This document shows positions 42,851 to 52,770 of a DNA stretch of 64,000 nt, one piece after another. The DNA comes from JANQIO01 sp043585095. GTDB taxonomy: Bacteria > Pseudomonadota > Gammaproteobacteria > Pseudomonadales > Halieaceae. The notes under the pieces are model-generated. The model saw only the letters and a list, made by a program, of their open reading frames with translations, did not search any database and was not told the origin of the DNA. The stretch covers positions 2,356,001 through 2,420,000 of the forward strand of contig CP121321.1 of the NCBI GenBank assembly GCA_043585095.1. Direction: 5' to 3'. How positions within the stretch are numbered: position 1 is the stretch's first letter; every line of letters starts with the position of its first letter. A program made the translations under genes and the position numbers.

Positions 42851-43735
42851 TCATTCTCCAAGGGGCTTAATGTCAGGATGGGCATAATCGGGGATCGTAG
42901 GCGCGGGCAGCTGGGTACTTCCATCCAGGCTGTAGACCGGCATTCCCGTTGCCTTGGGGAAATGCAAGCTGTGGGTGATCAGGCCACTGCGCTCTCGCGC
43001 CGGTAAATGACACATTGCCAGCGCTGTTTCAGCCAGATACTCCACCGGCTCCGTGGGATACTCTTCGGGAATATAAACGTCGGCCCCGGGAGTTGAGATC
43101 GCAGTGCTGGGCGCCACCAAATTCACGGCGATGTTGTCATCCAGCAATTCCGCCGCCAGCCCCACCGTGAACCGACCCAGGAAGGCTTTCGCGGCGGCGT
43201 AGAGGGTTGCGCCACCGAAGCGAGCGAAATCATCGTAGCGGTCTGTCGGCATCTGCGCGGTTACCGACCCCACGTTGACAATCCACCCCGCTCCGCGCTC
43301 GCGCATCACAGGTATAGCAGCCTGAGCGAGTTTGATCGGAACGAGCTGATAATGATTGATTGTTTGCTCAATAACCTCATCACTCATGGTCGCAATGGGC
43401 GAGTACTGAGCGAAGCCCGCATTGTTGACCAGAATGTCCAGACCGCCTGCGGCATCAACGGCGCGAGTGATCAAACTGTCCCGCTGCTCCGGGTCGTCGA
43501 GGTCGGCTGCCAACGGAATTGCGTGCCCACCCGCGGTCTCTATCAAGCTGACCGTTTCGACCAGTGTGCCGGGGAGGTTCACCGCTGAGTCGTAGCTGCG
43601 CGCCGTGACGACAACCGTGGCACCTGCACTAGCAAGACGCTGGGCAATCGCCCGGCCAATACCCCGGCTGGCGCCAGTAACGAGTGCTACCTTGCCATGA
43701 AGAAGTTGTTCCGCTACAAGATCGGGCATGGGCAT
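42851..43735 (-). CDS. Short-chain dehydrogenase/reductase
   Basis: The product is 294 residues. Cofactor loop TGASRGIG, then TARSYDS (Arg after the second strand, NADP preference), ILVNNAGF, catalytic Ser in VNVGSVTAQ, and Tyr/Lys in TLYAAAKAFL. An insertion MPTDRYDDFARFGG before the catalytic Tyr and an extended C-terminus (about 40 residues, PVYSLDGSTQLPAP onward) are unusual and probably shape the substrate pocket. The substrate is unknown. It lies in a minus-strand run of redox genes. Confidence 0.9.
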   Translation of the reverse strand: MPMPDLVAEQLLHGKVALVTGASRGIGRAIAQRLASAGATVVVTARSYDSAVNLPGTLVETVSLIETAGGHAIPLAADLDDPEQRDSLITRAVDAAGGLDILVNNAGFAQYSPIATMSDEVIEQTINHYQLVPIKLAQAAIPVMRERGAGWIVNVGSVTAQMPTDRYDDFARFGGATLYAAAKAFLGRFTVGLAAELLDDNIAVNLVAPSTAISTPGADVYIPEEYPTEPVEYLAETALAMCHLPARERSGLITHSLHFPKATGMPVYSLDGSTQLPAPTIPDYAHPDIKPLGE

Positions 43736-43879
43736 CCTTGGTATTGTTAGTAGTGGCTACCTCAAACGAAATGGTAGTAGCCGCGGATGTCTCTGCATAG
43801 GGAAGATGCAGCAAAACCGCAGGACTATCCTGCAGTCTGGTAAGCAGCCCGAGTAGTCCCATGACGGCCGACAATAAAC

Positions 43880-45223
43880 TTACACCATGGGTATGGCTGC
43901 CGCCCCTTCGCGTCGTGACAGCAGGCTGAGTGTCTGCTCGTGAATAGCCTGTAAGGCATCGCCTTCGTCAAGCGCGGTTATTTGTCCGGCCCTAACGCGT
44001 GGACTGCCCTGAACCCAGACATCCGACACATCAGAGGCGCGCGCCGCAAACACCAGATTCCACAATACGGGGTCATGGCCTTCCGACTGGGCGATCGGCA
44101 GCATATGCGGCTGCCAGAGATCCACGGTGATCAAATCGGCTTGTTTGCCGACTTCAATAGAGCCCACTTCATCGCCAATCCCGATAAGGTTTGCGCCATC
44201 AATCGTCGCCATGCGCAGGGCCTGCTCGGCATTCACGGCAACGGCGTCCAGGTGCGTCACTTTTTGCAGCAGTGATCCCGTTTTCATGCACTCGAACATG
44301 CTCACGGAGTTGTTTGATATGCCGCCGTCGCTGCCTAGCCCAACTCGAACGCCTGCGTCCCAGAACTTTTGCAGCGGCGCCGGACCCGACGCCAGCTTCA
44401 TGTTGCCGATGGGGCAGTGCGCAACCCCGGTGCCCGTCTCGCGCAGCACCTGTATCTCCTGATCGTTAAGCCACACACAGTGGGCAAGCACAGTGCCGGG
44501 CTTCAGAATGCCCCACTCCAGAAATTTGTTGACCGGTCGGTCACCAAATAACTCAATCACGGTATCGACTTCTTCCGCCTGTTCACTGGTATGCGTATGT
44601 ATATGAACGCCGTAGGTATCGGACAGGTCCCGGCAGGCCCGGAACATGGATTCGGAACAATAGGTAATATGCTCTAAACCTGCCCAGACCTTGACCCGGC
44701 CGTTTTGCGTATCGTGGTGATCGCGGATCAATTGCTCTGTGGATTCGAGCGTTTCGAAAAAATGCTTGGTTGGATGGTTCGCCGCGTAGGGCACGAGATG
44801 TGCTCGCATCCCCAGCTCGCCGGCAGCCTTGGCGCCTTTGTGCAGGAAGCGGTACATATCCAACACCGTTGTCGTGCCGCCCTTTAGTGCCTCCATATAG
44901 TTCACAAGGCAGCCGTAATAGGCGTCGTCTTCGGTCAGCACCTGATGCTCACGCTGATACTCAGGCAACCAGTCCATAAGCTGCGCGTTTTCCGAGAAGC
45001 CTTTCAACAGGCTGGAATGCGAGTGCGCGTCGATCAGTCCAGGCAAGACGGCCAATCGCCCGTGGCCGTCCTGAACGCTGGCGTGCTCCGGTATCGCCAC
45101 ATCTGCCGTTGGGCCCACGGCGAGTATCTGATGCTCATCAAAAACCACGGTGCCAGGGTTGTAACAGTGGAAACTGTCGTCAACGCAGTAAACCAACGCG
45201 TTTTTGATGGCATTTGTTGGCAT
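43880..45223 (-). CDS. Amidohydrolase of the ATZ/TRZ and SAH/MTA deaminase group
   Basis: The product is 447 residues, cytosolic. Metal ligands are visible: HSH in GLIDAHSHSSLL, HTHTSE, AHCVWLN, and the Asp in GLGSDGGISNN. The C-terminal composite beta-domain reads GSIEVGKQADLITVD. The usual HxH is HSH, with Ser between. This group deaminates or dechlorinates purine-like and s-triazine rings, including S-adenosylhomocysteine and 5-methylthioadenosine; the exact substrate cannot be read. It is 12 bases downstream of the aldehyde dehydrogenase, so the two form an operon, which might point to catabolism of an amine or amide whose aldehyde product is then oxidised. Confidence 0.88.
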   Translation of the reverse strand: MPTNAIKNALVYCVDDSFHCYNPGTVVFDEHQILAVGPTADVAIPEHASVQDGHGRLAVLPGLIDAHSHSSLLKGFSENAQLMDWLPEYQREHQVLTEDDAYYGCLVNYMEALKGGTTTVLDMYRFLHKGAKAAGELGMRAHLVPYAANHPTKHFFETLESTEQLIRDHHDTQNGRVKVWAGLEHITYCSESMFRACRDLSDTYGVHIHTHTSEQAEEVDTVIELFGDRPVNKFLEWGILKPGTVLAHCVWLNDQEIQVLRETGTGVAHCPIGNMKLASGPAPLQKFWDAGVRVGLGSDGGISNNSVSMFECMKTGSLLQKVTHLDAVAVNAEQALRMATIDGANLIGIGDEVGSIEVGKQADLITVDLWQPHMLPIAQSEGHDPVLWNLVFAARASDVSDVWVQGSPRVRAGQITALDEGDALQAIHEQTLSLLSRREGAAAIPMV

Positions 45224-45235
45224 GGTGGAACGCCC

Positions 45236-46777
45236 TCAGGACAACCAGCGCCCTATAGGCGTCTTCACCCACAGGATTTGCATGAACTTGATCATGCCCT
45301 CGGCGGACTTAGTGGTATAGGGATAGGCGTTGGGCATTTTGCCCCCACGCTTTTCCACGATCACAGGCATTTCATGACAGTACCCGCGCATGCCCTTTTT
45401 GCCATTGACCTGTCCCACTCCCGACAGCTTGCGGCCGCCGAAGGGCGCTTCCGGGATACCGTAGCTAACCGCCATGTCGTTGACCGAGCAGGAACCGGTA
45501 TCGATCTGCAGCGCCAGTGACAGGCCGCGGTCCTTGTCCTCGGTCCAGACGTTGCCGTTGAGGCCATAGTCCGAGTCATTGGCCAGCCGAATTGCCTGGG
45601 CCTCGTCGCGGACCTTCTGGATGCAGAGAATGGGGCCGAACGTTTCCTCGCGCATGATCTCCATGTTCTCGTCCAGATCGGTAATCACGGTGGGCTGGTA
45701 GTAGAGTCCTTTCAGATCGGGGTTGCGCGCCCCGCCCATGTGGATGGTGGCGCCCTGGGTGCGCGCATCGTCGACATGGCGTTCGATAATGTCCATCTGT
45801 CGGTCCCAGAACACCGCGCCAATGCTTTCGTCAAAGCCGTGTTCGCTGCCCTGCTTCAGGTCCTTGCCCGCTGCCAGCACCTTTTCCAGAAAGGCGTCGT
45901 ATACCGACTCCACGACATAAATGCGCTCGGTGCCACAGCAGTAGTGCCCGGTATTCATACAGGATCCTAACCACGCTCCCTGCGCGGCGCGGTCGAGATC
46001 GGCATCGGCACAGACAATCATGGCATCGTTGCCACCCAGTTCCAGAGTCACCGGGATCAGCTGTCGGGCGCAGGACTCAGCGACCTTGCGACCCGTGGCG
46101 ACGCTGCCGGTAAAGGAAACCTTGTCGACACCACCGTCGACAATAGCGGAACCGGTTTCGCCATCGCCCAGCAATACCTGCAATACACCCTCGGGAAGGC
46201 CCGCCTCAAGAAAGATGGTTTCTACAAGCTTGGCCGACCAGGGCGTGACTTCGCTGCCTTTGGCAACCACCGTGTTGCCCGCCAGCAGAGCCTGGCAGGC
46301 CGGGTTTGCCAACAGCACGAAGGGGCCATTCCAGGGTGTGATCAGGCCGACCACGCCAAGTGGCTTGTAGCTGATATGCAGCTTTTTGGTGAAACCCAAC
46401 ACCCCGTGAATCTTGCGGGTTTGCGGCTTGAGCCAGCGCTCTGCGTGTTTGGCGTAGTAGCACAGTGCGTCGGCTACCGAGAATACTTCCATGCTCATGG
46501 CGTCTGTGCGCGCTTTGCCGGTCTCGCTCACCACCGTATCCATAATGAGATCGGCTTTTTCCACCACCAGCTTGCAGGCCCGATTCACGATGGCCGCGCG
46601 CTCTTGAACAGGCATAGCGGCCCAGGCGGGCTGGGCCTGACGAGCCCGCGTGATTGCCTCGGCCACGTCCTCACGGCTGGCACAGACCAGCTCGCCGGTG
46701 GGTTCAAGCGTCACCGGGCTTTTCAGCTGCAGGTGCCGGCGGGAATCGGTAGATGCTAAGGGCTCATAACTGGACAT
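45236..46777 (-). CDS. NAD(P)-dependent aldehyde dehydrogenase
   Basis: The product is 513 residues, normal for the ALDH superfamily. Catalytic Cys lies in NTGHYCCGTERI, the general base Glu in TLELGGNDAM, the cofactor segment in GLITPWNGPF and FTGSVATGRKV, and the late motif EETFGPILCIQ. Two adjacent cysteines at the active site are seen in several ALDH groups. A succinate-semialdehyde or medium-chain substrate is possible, but specificity is not clear. The C-terminus extends past the usual end with about 25 residues (GMIKFMQILWVKTPIG), maybe a membrane-associating tail. The operon partner downstream is an amidohydrolase. Confidence 0.92.
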   Translation of the reverse strand: MSSYEPLASTDSRRHLQLKSPVTLEPTGELVCASREDVAEAITRARQAQPAWAAMPVQERAAIVNRACKLVVEKADLIMDTVVSETGKARTDAMSMEVFSVADALCYYAKHAERWLKPQTRKIHGVLGFTKKLHISYKPLGVVGLITPWNGPFVLLANPACQALLAGNTVVAKGSEVTPWSAKLVETIFLEAGLPEGVLQVLLGDGETGSAIVDGGVDKVSFTGSVATGRKVAESCARQLIPVTLELGGNDAMIVCADADLDRAAQGAWLGSCMNTGHYCCGTERIYVVESVYDAFLEKVLAAGKDLKQGSEHGFDESIGAVFWDRQMDIIERHVDDARTQGATIHMGGARNPDLKGLYYQPTVITDLDENMEIMREETFGPILCIQKVRDEAQAIRLANDSDYGLNGNVWTEDKDRGLSLALQIDTGSCSVNDMAVSYGIPEAPFGGRKLSGVGQVNGKKGMRGYCHEMPVIVEKRGGKMPNAYPYTTKSAEGMIKFMQILWVKTPIGRWLS

Positions 46778-46993
46778 GGCTAGATCTCATTGCTTGCGTA
46801 AGTAGAGCTTCTAGTCTTGCACCCCGCACCCGGCAAGGCCACGCCTGCGGTACACCAGTTTTAACCGGCGGTCTATTCCAGACGCGGACAACCCTGGCCA
46901 GACATCAGCCTGGCGAGAACAGTGGGTTTTACGTCTCAAAAACCTCACTCTGCGCGGCCTGAAGAGCTATCGAAGTGAAATGGACAGCGGCGC

Positions 46994-48727
46994 GTGCGAT
47001 ACTTGCAAAGCATGGAAGCCGCCAGCGAATCGCCCTCCGCCCCCGCAGAACTCACTGTTCGCAGCCTGACCACCGGCATTGTGCTGGGCGCTCTGCTGAC
47101 ACCCTGCAACGTTTATTCTGGCCTGAAAATCGGCTGGTCATTCAATATGTCGGTAACGGCCCTTTTGCTGGGTTATCTGCTTTGGCGCGTGCTGATTACC
47201 GGACAACGACGCTGGGATATTCTCGAGAGTAATATTTCGCAAACCTCGGCCTCCTCCGCTGCGTCCATCATCTCTGGCGGGCTGGTGGCGCCCATTCCCG
47301 CGCTGGCACTGGTATCTGGCATCACTCTGGCGCCCCTGCCGCTGATCGCCTGGGTGTTTGCCGTAAGCTTTTACGGTGTCTGGGTAGCCTGGTATCTGCG
47401 CACGCCGCTGCTGTACCGTTCCGGCCTGGCCTACCCCGCCGGCGCGGTGGCGGCGGAAACCATGCGCGAATTGTTTAGCCAGGGTGAAAAAGCCCTGCAG
47501 CGCGTGCGCCTGCTGTTGTCCGCCGCAGTCCTGTCGGCGGCAGTGAAACTGCTGGACGCCTTGGTGTGGACGATTCCCCGCTTTTCCGTCAGCGGCCAGG
47601 CGGCCAAGCTGACTTTCGTGTTTGACCCGTCGCTGCTGCTGGTGGGTTTTGGTGCCATCATCGGCCTGCGTGCGGGGTTATCACTGCTGTTGGGGGCACT
47701 GGTAGCCTGGGGGCTGCTGGGACCGCTGTTGATCAACCACGGCATTGTCGCGGTAGACGCCGATGCACCCTCACACTTTCTGCCGCTGGTGGAATGGCTA
47801 TTGTGGCCCGGGGTCGCGTTGATGGTGGTGTCCGCGCTCAGCAGTCTTGCGGCGGGGCTGTATCAACGCCGTCGTCGCAAAGTGTCCATACAGGCTGCAG
47901 AAGCAGACGGTTATCGAGCTGTGCGGCTGACCGCCTTGCTGGCCGCGGGAGCACTGGTGGTGACTTTACAGATCACAGTAATGGGCATTGGCTGGCTGCC
48001 CGCCCTGCTATCCCTGCCCATGGCATTCTTTCTGGCCGCGGTGGTAGGCCGTGTTGTCGGCGAGACCGGCATTCCGCCCATAGGCGCCACCGGCAAACTA
48101 TCGCAGCTCAGCTTTGCCCTGATCGCGCCGGGACAGGCCACTACCAACCTGATGACCGCCAATGTCGCAGGCGGTGCGGCAGGCCAATGCGCCGACCTGC
48201 TCAATGACTTCAAAGCCGGCGCTGAAGTCGGTGCATCGCCGCAGAAACAGGTGATCGCCCAATGCCTGGGCATTGCCACCGGCAGCATCGTCGGCTCTCT
48301 GGTGTATCTGGCTCTGATACCGGATCCGAACGGCATGCTATTGACCCAGGAGTGGCCCGCGCCGGCGGTGGCGACCTGGGCAGCAGTGGCCGAGGTCTAC
48401 ACCCAGGGGCTTGATCAGCTGCCACCCTATGCGATGGCTGCACTGGTGGTCGGCGGTCTGCTGGGTTTGGTACTAGGGGTTGCCGACATGCTATGTGACG
48501 AGTCCATCCAGCGCTGGCTGCCCCGGGCCAGCGCCATGGGGCTGGCATTTGTGATTCCCGCCAGTACATCGCTGGGCATGTTTTATGGCGCCGCGTTGGC
48601 CTGGCTAATTTGTCGCCGCTACCCGCTGCTTGCCGGCGCCTTCCTCATGGTCGCGGCGGCGGGGCTGGTGGCCGGGGAAAGCCTGATGGGCGTGGCGCTG
48701 GCGTTTGTTGCTATGGCGGGGCTATAG
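46994..48727 (+). CDS. OPT-family oligopeptide transporter
   Basis: The product is 577 residues with about 14-16 hydrophobic helices. It starts with SLTTGIVLGALLTPCNVYSGLKIGWSFNMS, the N-terminal pattern of prokaryotic OPT (YSL-related) transporters, and carries SQTSASSAASIISGG and LSFALIAPGQATTNLMTAN. OPT proteins are proton-driven importers of small peptides or peptide-like chelates. It is convergent with, and 33 bases from, the NAGGN operon with its two M42 peptidases. Uptake of NAGGN or of peptides feeding it is a reasonable guess but not shown. The start is GTG at 46994 or ATG at 47012. The 216-base gap before it holds no gene. Confidence 0.9.
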   Translation: MRYLQSMEAASESPSAPAELTVRSLTTGIVLGALLTPCNVYSGLKIGWSFNMSVTALLLGYLLWRVLITGQRRWDILESNISQTSASSAASIISGGLVAPIPALALVSGITLAPLPLIAWVFAVSFYGVWVAWYLRTPLLYRSGLAYPAGAVAAETMRELFSQGEKALQRVRLLLSAAVLSAAVKLLDALVWTIPRFSVSGQAAKLTFVFDPSLLLVGFGAIIGLRAGLSLLLGALVAWGLLGPLLINHGIVAVDADAPSHFLPLVEWLLWPGVALMVVSALSSLAAGLYQRRRRKVSIQAAEADGYRAVRLTALLAAGALVVTLQITVMGIGWLPALLSLPMAFFLAAVVGRVVGETGIPPIGATGKLSQLSFALIAPGQATTNLMTANVAGGAAGQCADLLNDFKAGAEVGASPQKQVIAQCLGIATGSIVGSLVYLALIPDPNGMLLTQEWPAPAVATWAAVAEVYTQGLDQLPPYAMAALVVGGLLGLVLGVADMLCDESIQRWLPRASAMGLAFVIPASTSLGMFYGAALAWLICRRYPLLAGAFLMVAAAGLVAGESLMGVALAFVAMAGL

Positions 48728-48760
48728 CGGGCAGGGAAGGCACTGCCGGGTCTCGCCAGC

Positions 48761-49849
48761 TTAATCCGCCGCCAACTGTGCGACGCTGTCTTCCAACAGC
48801 TCTGACTGGGCATAGACGCACAGCAGGGCCGCTACACTTTGCAGACTGTCTCGATGGGTGCGCTCGTAACCGTGGGTCGCGTCGGTACCAAAGGTGATCA
48901 GCGCGTGGCGGACATCGTGACCGGCAACAATTGCCGAGTTAGCGTCCGAATAATAGTAACGAAAAACATCGGTCTGACAGCCAACACCGTGCTCGCGGCA
49001 CAGGTTGCGTAACTTGCGTGTCAGCAACCGATCAAATGGGCCGCTGGTGTCCTGTGCGCACAGCGTAACGCCTGTTTCCCGTGCGTTCTGTCCGGGTGCA
49101 ACCGGACCAATATCAATACCCACAAATTCCGCTACCCGCGGGTCAAGCGATGTGCCTGCGCCGGTGCCGACTTCTTCCGTAACGGTAAACATCACCTGGA
49201 AATCTACGTGGGGCGTGATGCCATTTTCGGTGATCGCCTTCAGCGCGGTGAGCGCCGCGGCCGCACCCGCTTTATTGTCCAGGTGCCGAGCCGATATGTA
49301 GCCTGAGGGGTCCCATTCCGGGTCTGAGTCAAAGGCGACAAAATCACCCTCACTGATTCCGAGTGCCCGGGTATCTGCGGCGCTGTGCACCGGCTCGTTG
49401 ATGCGCAACTCCACCTGGTCCCAGCCCACTGGCAGCTGATCAATTTTTTCGTTAAAAGCATGACCCGAGGCCAGCAGGGGCAATACCTGTCCGCGGTAGG
49501 TGCTGCCACGGGAAAAGACCGTGACGCGGCCGCCCTCAGCGAAGCGGCTGGACCAGCTGCCCACTGGCTGCAGGCCCAGACGACCGTTGTCGAGTATCTT
49601 GCTGACCGTCGCGCCAATGGTGTCGAGGTGGTTGGCCACCGCGCGCGAGCGGTCGCTGTGCTGACCGGTCAAGGTGGCGGTGACGGTGCCACGGCGACTC
49701 AGCGTATAGGGCACATCGATCAAATCCAGCCGCGAGCAGATATAGCGCACCAGCTCATCGGTGAAACCAGTGGGGCTGGGCACCGCCAGCATGTCCGCCA
49801 GGCTTTCGTCCATGAACCCCTGATCCAGGGCTAGCAACTTGCTGCTCAT
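48761..49849 (-). CDS. NAGGN-operon M42-family metallopeptidase, copy 2 (intact ligands)
   Basis: The product is 362 residues, similar in plan to the preceding gene's product. M42 metal and catalytic residues are visible: His and Asp in ANHLDTIG, Asp in HLDNKAGAAAA, Glu-Glu in VTEEVGTGAG, Asp in GIDIGP, and His in THGYERTH. M42 peptidases are dinuclear, usually cobalt- or zinc-dependent, and form tetrahedral complexes that trim short peptides. In NAGGN operons an M42 member (TIGR03106 type) is typical; its role in the osmolyte pathway is not settled. The ATG overlaps the stop of the other M42 gene (ATGA), so they are coupled. It is the last gene of the operon. Confidence 0.92.
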   Translation of the reverse strand: MSSKLLALDQGFMDESLADMLAVPSPTGFTDELVRYICSRLDLIDVPYTLSRRGTVTATLTGQHSDRSRAVANHLDTIGATVSKILDNGRLGLQPVGSWSSRFAEGGRVTVFSRGSTYRGQVLPLLASGHAFNEKIDQLPVGWDQVELRINEPVHSAADTRALGISEGDFVAFDSDPEWDPSGYISARHLDNKAGAAAALTALKAITENGITPHVDFQVMFTVTEEVGTGAGTSLDPRVAEFVGIDIGPVAPGQNARETGVTLCAQDTSGPFDRLLTRKLRNLCREHGVGCQTDVFRYYYSDANSAIVAGHDVRHALITFGTDATHGYERTHRDSLQSVAALLCVYAQSELLEDSVAQLAAD

Positions 49850-51012
49850 CGGTTGCGCTTTATCACCTCGGCGGAACGGGGCACCTGCTTTGCGCCATCC
49901 GGCAAGTTATCGGCGTCTATCTGGCGACTGAAGTCCGATACCGTCGTTGTCATGGTGTCGTGGGCAAAGGTGGGCGCGCTTTGCATATAGCAGGTCAGTA
50001 GGCTGGCAAGATTATCCAGGCTGCCGAAGTGCGTCCGCTCCATGCTGTGAGAGGCATCCGCCGCATAAGCAATCACGGCAGTTCGCACGTCGTGACCGGC
50101 GGCCAGCGCCGCCGCGGCGTCACTGTGATGCGCTGGCAGCACACGGCGCTCAAACGGAATACCCTGCTCCTCCGCCAGCTCATTTAGATGTGAGGTCAAG
50201 TGCCAGTCATAGGGGCCGGCGGCATCCCCAGAGGCAATCGTGAGGTGTTCGAAGGGACTGCGTTCGGCCCAGGGCTCGGCGGCAAAGTCCACGGTTACCA
50301 GTTCGCTGACCTCCGGCAGGATTGCGCTACCCGCGCCGGAGCCTACGGTTTCCGTGACTGTGAACAGAAAATAGGTGTCGCGAGAGGGCTGCAGGCCCTG
50401 GCTAACAACGTGCCGGATAGTTTCCAGAACCGCCGCCGCGCCCGCCTTGTTGTCCAGATTGCGACCCACGATAAACCCGTTGTCCAGCACCTCGGCCTGG
50501 GTGTCCAGTGCAATAAAATCACCGACATCTATACCCAGTTCTGCGACCATGTCGGGGCTGGTCACCGGTTCGTCCAGCCGCAGCTCGATGCGTTCCCAGC
50601 CGGCCGGAGCTTCATCGACGCCTGCGTCACGGGACACCCCCCAGTCGACGTCAGGCAACAGCGTGCCACGGTAGGCTTTGTGTTCGGAAAACAGCGTGAC
50701 CCGGGCGCCCTCGGCAAAGCGACTGCTCCAGTAACCAATAGGCACCACCAGCATGCGCCCGGTGGACTTCACAGAACGCACCATCGCGCCAATGGTATCG
50801 ACGTGACAAACAATTGCCTGGGCCGGTTCGCTGTCGCCCGCCTTGCCAGCCAGACGCGCGCGCACAGTGCCGCGCCGGGTTATGTCGTACTCCACACCCA
50901 TATCCGAAAGCCGGCCGCCGATGTAGCGAATAATTTCGTCAGTAAAGCCACTGGGCGACGGTATGGCCAACAGCTCCAACAGGGTGTCACGCAAGGCTTC
51001 TCGATCAAGCAT
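49846..51012 (-). CDS. NAGGN-operon M42-family metallopeptidase, copy 1 (one metal-ligand Glu replaced)
   Basis: The product is 388 residues. It aligns with copy 2 from the first residues (REALRDTLLELLAIPSPSGF), but where copy 2 has VTEEVG this one has VTETVG: the catalytic Glu remains and the next residue, a metal ligand in M42 enzymes, is Thr. Other ligands are kept: His-x-Asp in CHVDTIG, Asp in NLDNKAGAA, Asp in TVDFAAE, His in ASHSMERTH. It also has a 26-residue C-terminal tail. The change may alter metal content or leave a structural partner for copy 2 (inference). Its ATG overlaps the end of the synthetase gene by 8 bases, with GAGAGGA upstream. Confidence 0.9.
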   Translation of the reverse strand: MLDREALRDTLLELLAIPSPSGFTDEIIRYIGGRLSDMGVEYDITRRGTVRARLAGKAGDSEPAQAIVCHVDTIGAMVRSVKSTGRMLVVPIGYWSSRFAEGARVTLFSEHKAYRGTLLPDVDWGVSRDAGVDEAPAGWERIELRLDEPVTSPDMVAELGIDVGDFIALDTQAEVLDNGFIVGRNLDNKAGAAAVLETIRHVVSQGLQPSRDTYFLFTVTETVGSGAGSAILPEVSELVTVDFAAEPWAERSPFEHLTIASGDAAGPYDWHLTSHLNELAEEQGIPFERRVLPAHHSDAAAALAAGHDVRTAVIAYAADASHSMERTHFGSLDNLASLLTCYMQSAPTFAHDTMTTTVSDFSRQIDADNLPDGAKQVPRSAEVIKRNR

Positions 51013-52747
51013 TGTTTTCCTCTCGGGTTTTACCGCCGGCCCTGGCCGACATGGGGAACAGCAGGTCCACGAACCGCTCAGCAGTGGGCTGCGGTTCGTG
51101 ATTTGCCAACCCCACGCGCTCGTTCGCTTCTATTATCACGTAGTCCGGGCTGTCCACAGACTCGACGATGAAATCCAGGCCGACCACCGGAATATCCAGA
51201 TGCTTTGCCGCACGCTCGGCCGCGGCCCAGATCGCAGGATGCAGTTCTGCAGTCACGTCGTGGATGGTACCACCGGTATGGAAATTGGCTGTCCTGCGCA
51301 CCCGCACGCGCTCACCCTCGGCGGGAACGCTGTCCAGGTCAAGCTGCTGCCCGGCCAGACAGGCGTGAGTGTCGTTGTCGATAGGAATACTGCTTTCACC
51401 CGCCGAGGACGCGCTACGCCGCCGACTCAGCTTCTCGATTAACTCCCGAATTGGGGTCTCGCCATCGCCAACCACCTGAGGTGGCCGTCTGACGGCGGCA
51501 GCGACCACCTCGTAACCAATTACCACCACCCGCAGGTCCTGACCCTCGTGGAAAGATTCCAGCAGCACGCGCTCGTGGTGCTTTTTCGCCTCCTGTAGCG
51601 CCGCCTCCAGCTCTCTAGCGGTACGCACACCCACGGTGATGCCATTACCCTGCTCGCCCACCGTCGGCTTGACGACAATGCTGCCGTGCCGCTCGAGGAA
51701 GGCCACATTGGCGTCGGTGCGCCCGGCAACGCTGTAAGCCGGGGTGTTCAAATCCGCCTTATTAAGCCAGCGGTGCGTGATGAGTTTGTCCTCACAGCGG
51801 CTCATGGCCACGGCCGAGGTGAGGTCAGACAGAGACTCTCGGCAGTCTATGCTCTTGCCGCCGCGGCTTAACCTGAAATAGCCCTCTTCAGCGTGCAGCA
51901 CATCAACCGCGATACCCCTGGCCCGGGCCTCATCGACAATGATCTTGGCATAGGGGTTCAGGTTTTCTTCCAGCTCAGGCCCCAGGAACAGGTTCTCGTT
52001 GTAGGCATTCTTGTTCTTGACAGCAAAGGTGTGCACCTGGCGAAAGCCCAGTTTTTTGTACAGAAGTTTTGCGCCTTCGTTGTTATGCAGTACAGACAGG
52101 TCCATGTAAGCGCAATCACGCACCTGGAAGTAGGCCGCCAGCGACCGCACCAGCAGCTCCCCAATGCCGGGGCGACTGGCCTGGGGGTCCACCGACAGGC
52201 ACCACAGGCTTGAGCCGCGCGAGGGGTCATTGAACAGGGCGCCGTGGTTGATACCCATAACCGTGCCGACCACGGTGCCGCTGGCTTCTTCCACTGCGAC
52301 CAGGTACACCAGATCTTCGTGATCACGGGTTGCCCAGACATGTTCGGGGTCAGTGGGCACCATGTCCCGCTTCAAATACAGGGCGTTGACGGCTTCCGCC
52401 TGCGCTCGGCTGGAAACACGAGCAATGCTCAGACCCTCAAGACCGTCGCCGGCAATGCCGGGTTCCAGATCCAGGCGGTAGGTGTCAGATGGGTCCAGAA
52501 ACAGGGTCTGGGGCGCCGCCGCCAGCACCAGGTGCGGGTCGGACACATACATGGCGATGTCGCGCTTGCCCGGTCGCTCCTGCAGCATTTGTTCAGCTAT
52601 CGCCTGCGGGTCGCTGAAGCTGTGGCCCATGATGACGCGACCCCAGCCACACAGGATAGTCGCATCCTCACGCACGCCATCCGTATCATCCGGCCCCGAC
52701 AGGGAGCGCAGGTGCTCATAGGATGGCGGTTGGTCGGTAAAACGCAT
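51005..52747 (-). CDS. ngg: N-acetylglutaminylglutamine synthetase (GNAT plus ATP-grasp)
   Basis: The product is 580 residues from the ATG at 52747, which has GGAG upstream and clears the preceding gene; the longer frame starts inside asnO. N-terminal half: a GNAT acetyltransferase (about 100-260, with LWCLSVDPQASRPGIGELLV as the acetyl-CoA-binding region). C-terminal half: an ATP-grasp ligase (about 290-560, VVKPTVGEQGNGITVG and VVGLDFIVES). This TIGR03103-type fusion acetylates glutamine and ligates a second glutamine to give N-acetylglutaminylglutamine, later amidated by the asnO product to the osmolyte NAGGN. A third short N-terminal region (about 1-90) is of unclear role. Confidence 0.93.
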   Translation of the reverse strand: MRFTDQPPSYEHLRSLSGPDDTDGVREDATILCGWGRVIMGHSFSDPQAIAEQMLQERPGKRDIAMYVSDPHLVLAAAPQTLFLDPSDTYRLDLEPGIAGDGLEGLSIARVSSRAQAEAVNALYLKRDMVPTDPEHVWATRDHEDLVYLVAVEEASGTVVGTVMGINHGALFNDPSRGSSLWCLSVDPQASRPGIGELLVRSLAAYFQVRDCAYMDLSVLHNNEGAKLLYKKLGFRQVHTFAVKNKNAYNENLFLGPELEENLNPYAKIIVDEARARGIAVDVLHAEEGYFRLSRGGKSIDCRESLSDLTSAVAMSRCEDKLITHRWLNKADLNTPAYSVAGRTDANVAFLERHGSIVVKPTVGEQGNGITVGVRTARELEAALQEAKKHHERVLLESFHEGQDLRVVVIGYEVVAAAVRRPPQVVGDGETPIRELIEKLSRRRSASSAGESSIPIDNDTHACLAGQQLDLDSVPAEGERVRVRRTANFHTGGTIHDVTAELHPAIWAAAERAAKHLDIPVVGLDFIVESVDSPDYVIIEANERVGLANHEPQPTAERFVDLLFPMSARAGGKTREENNA

Positions 52748-52770
52748 GGGCTTACTCCATCCGTTCGCTA

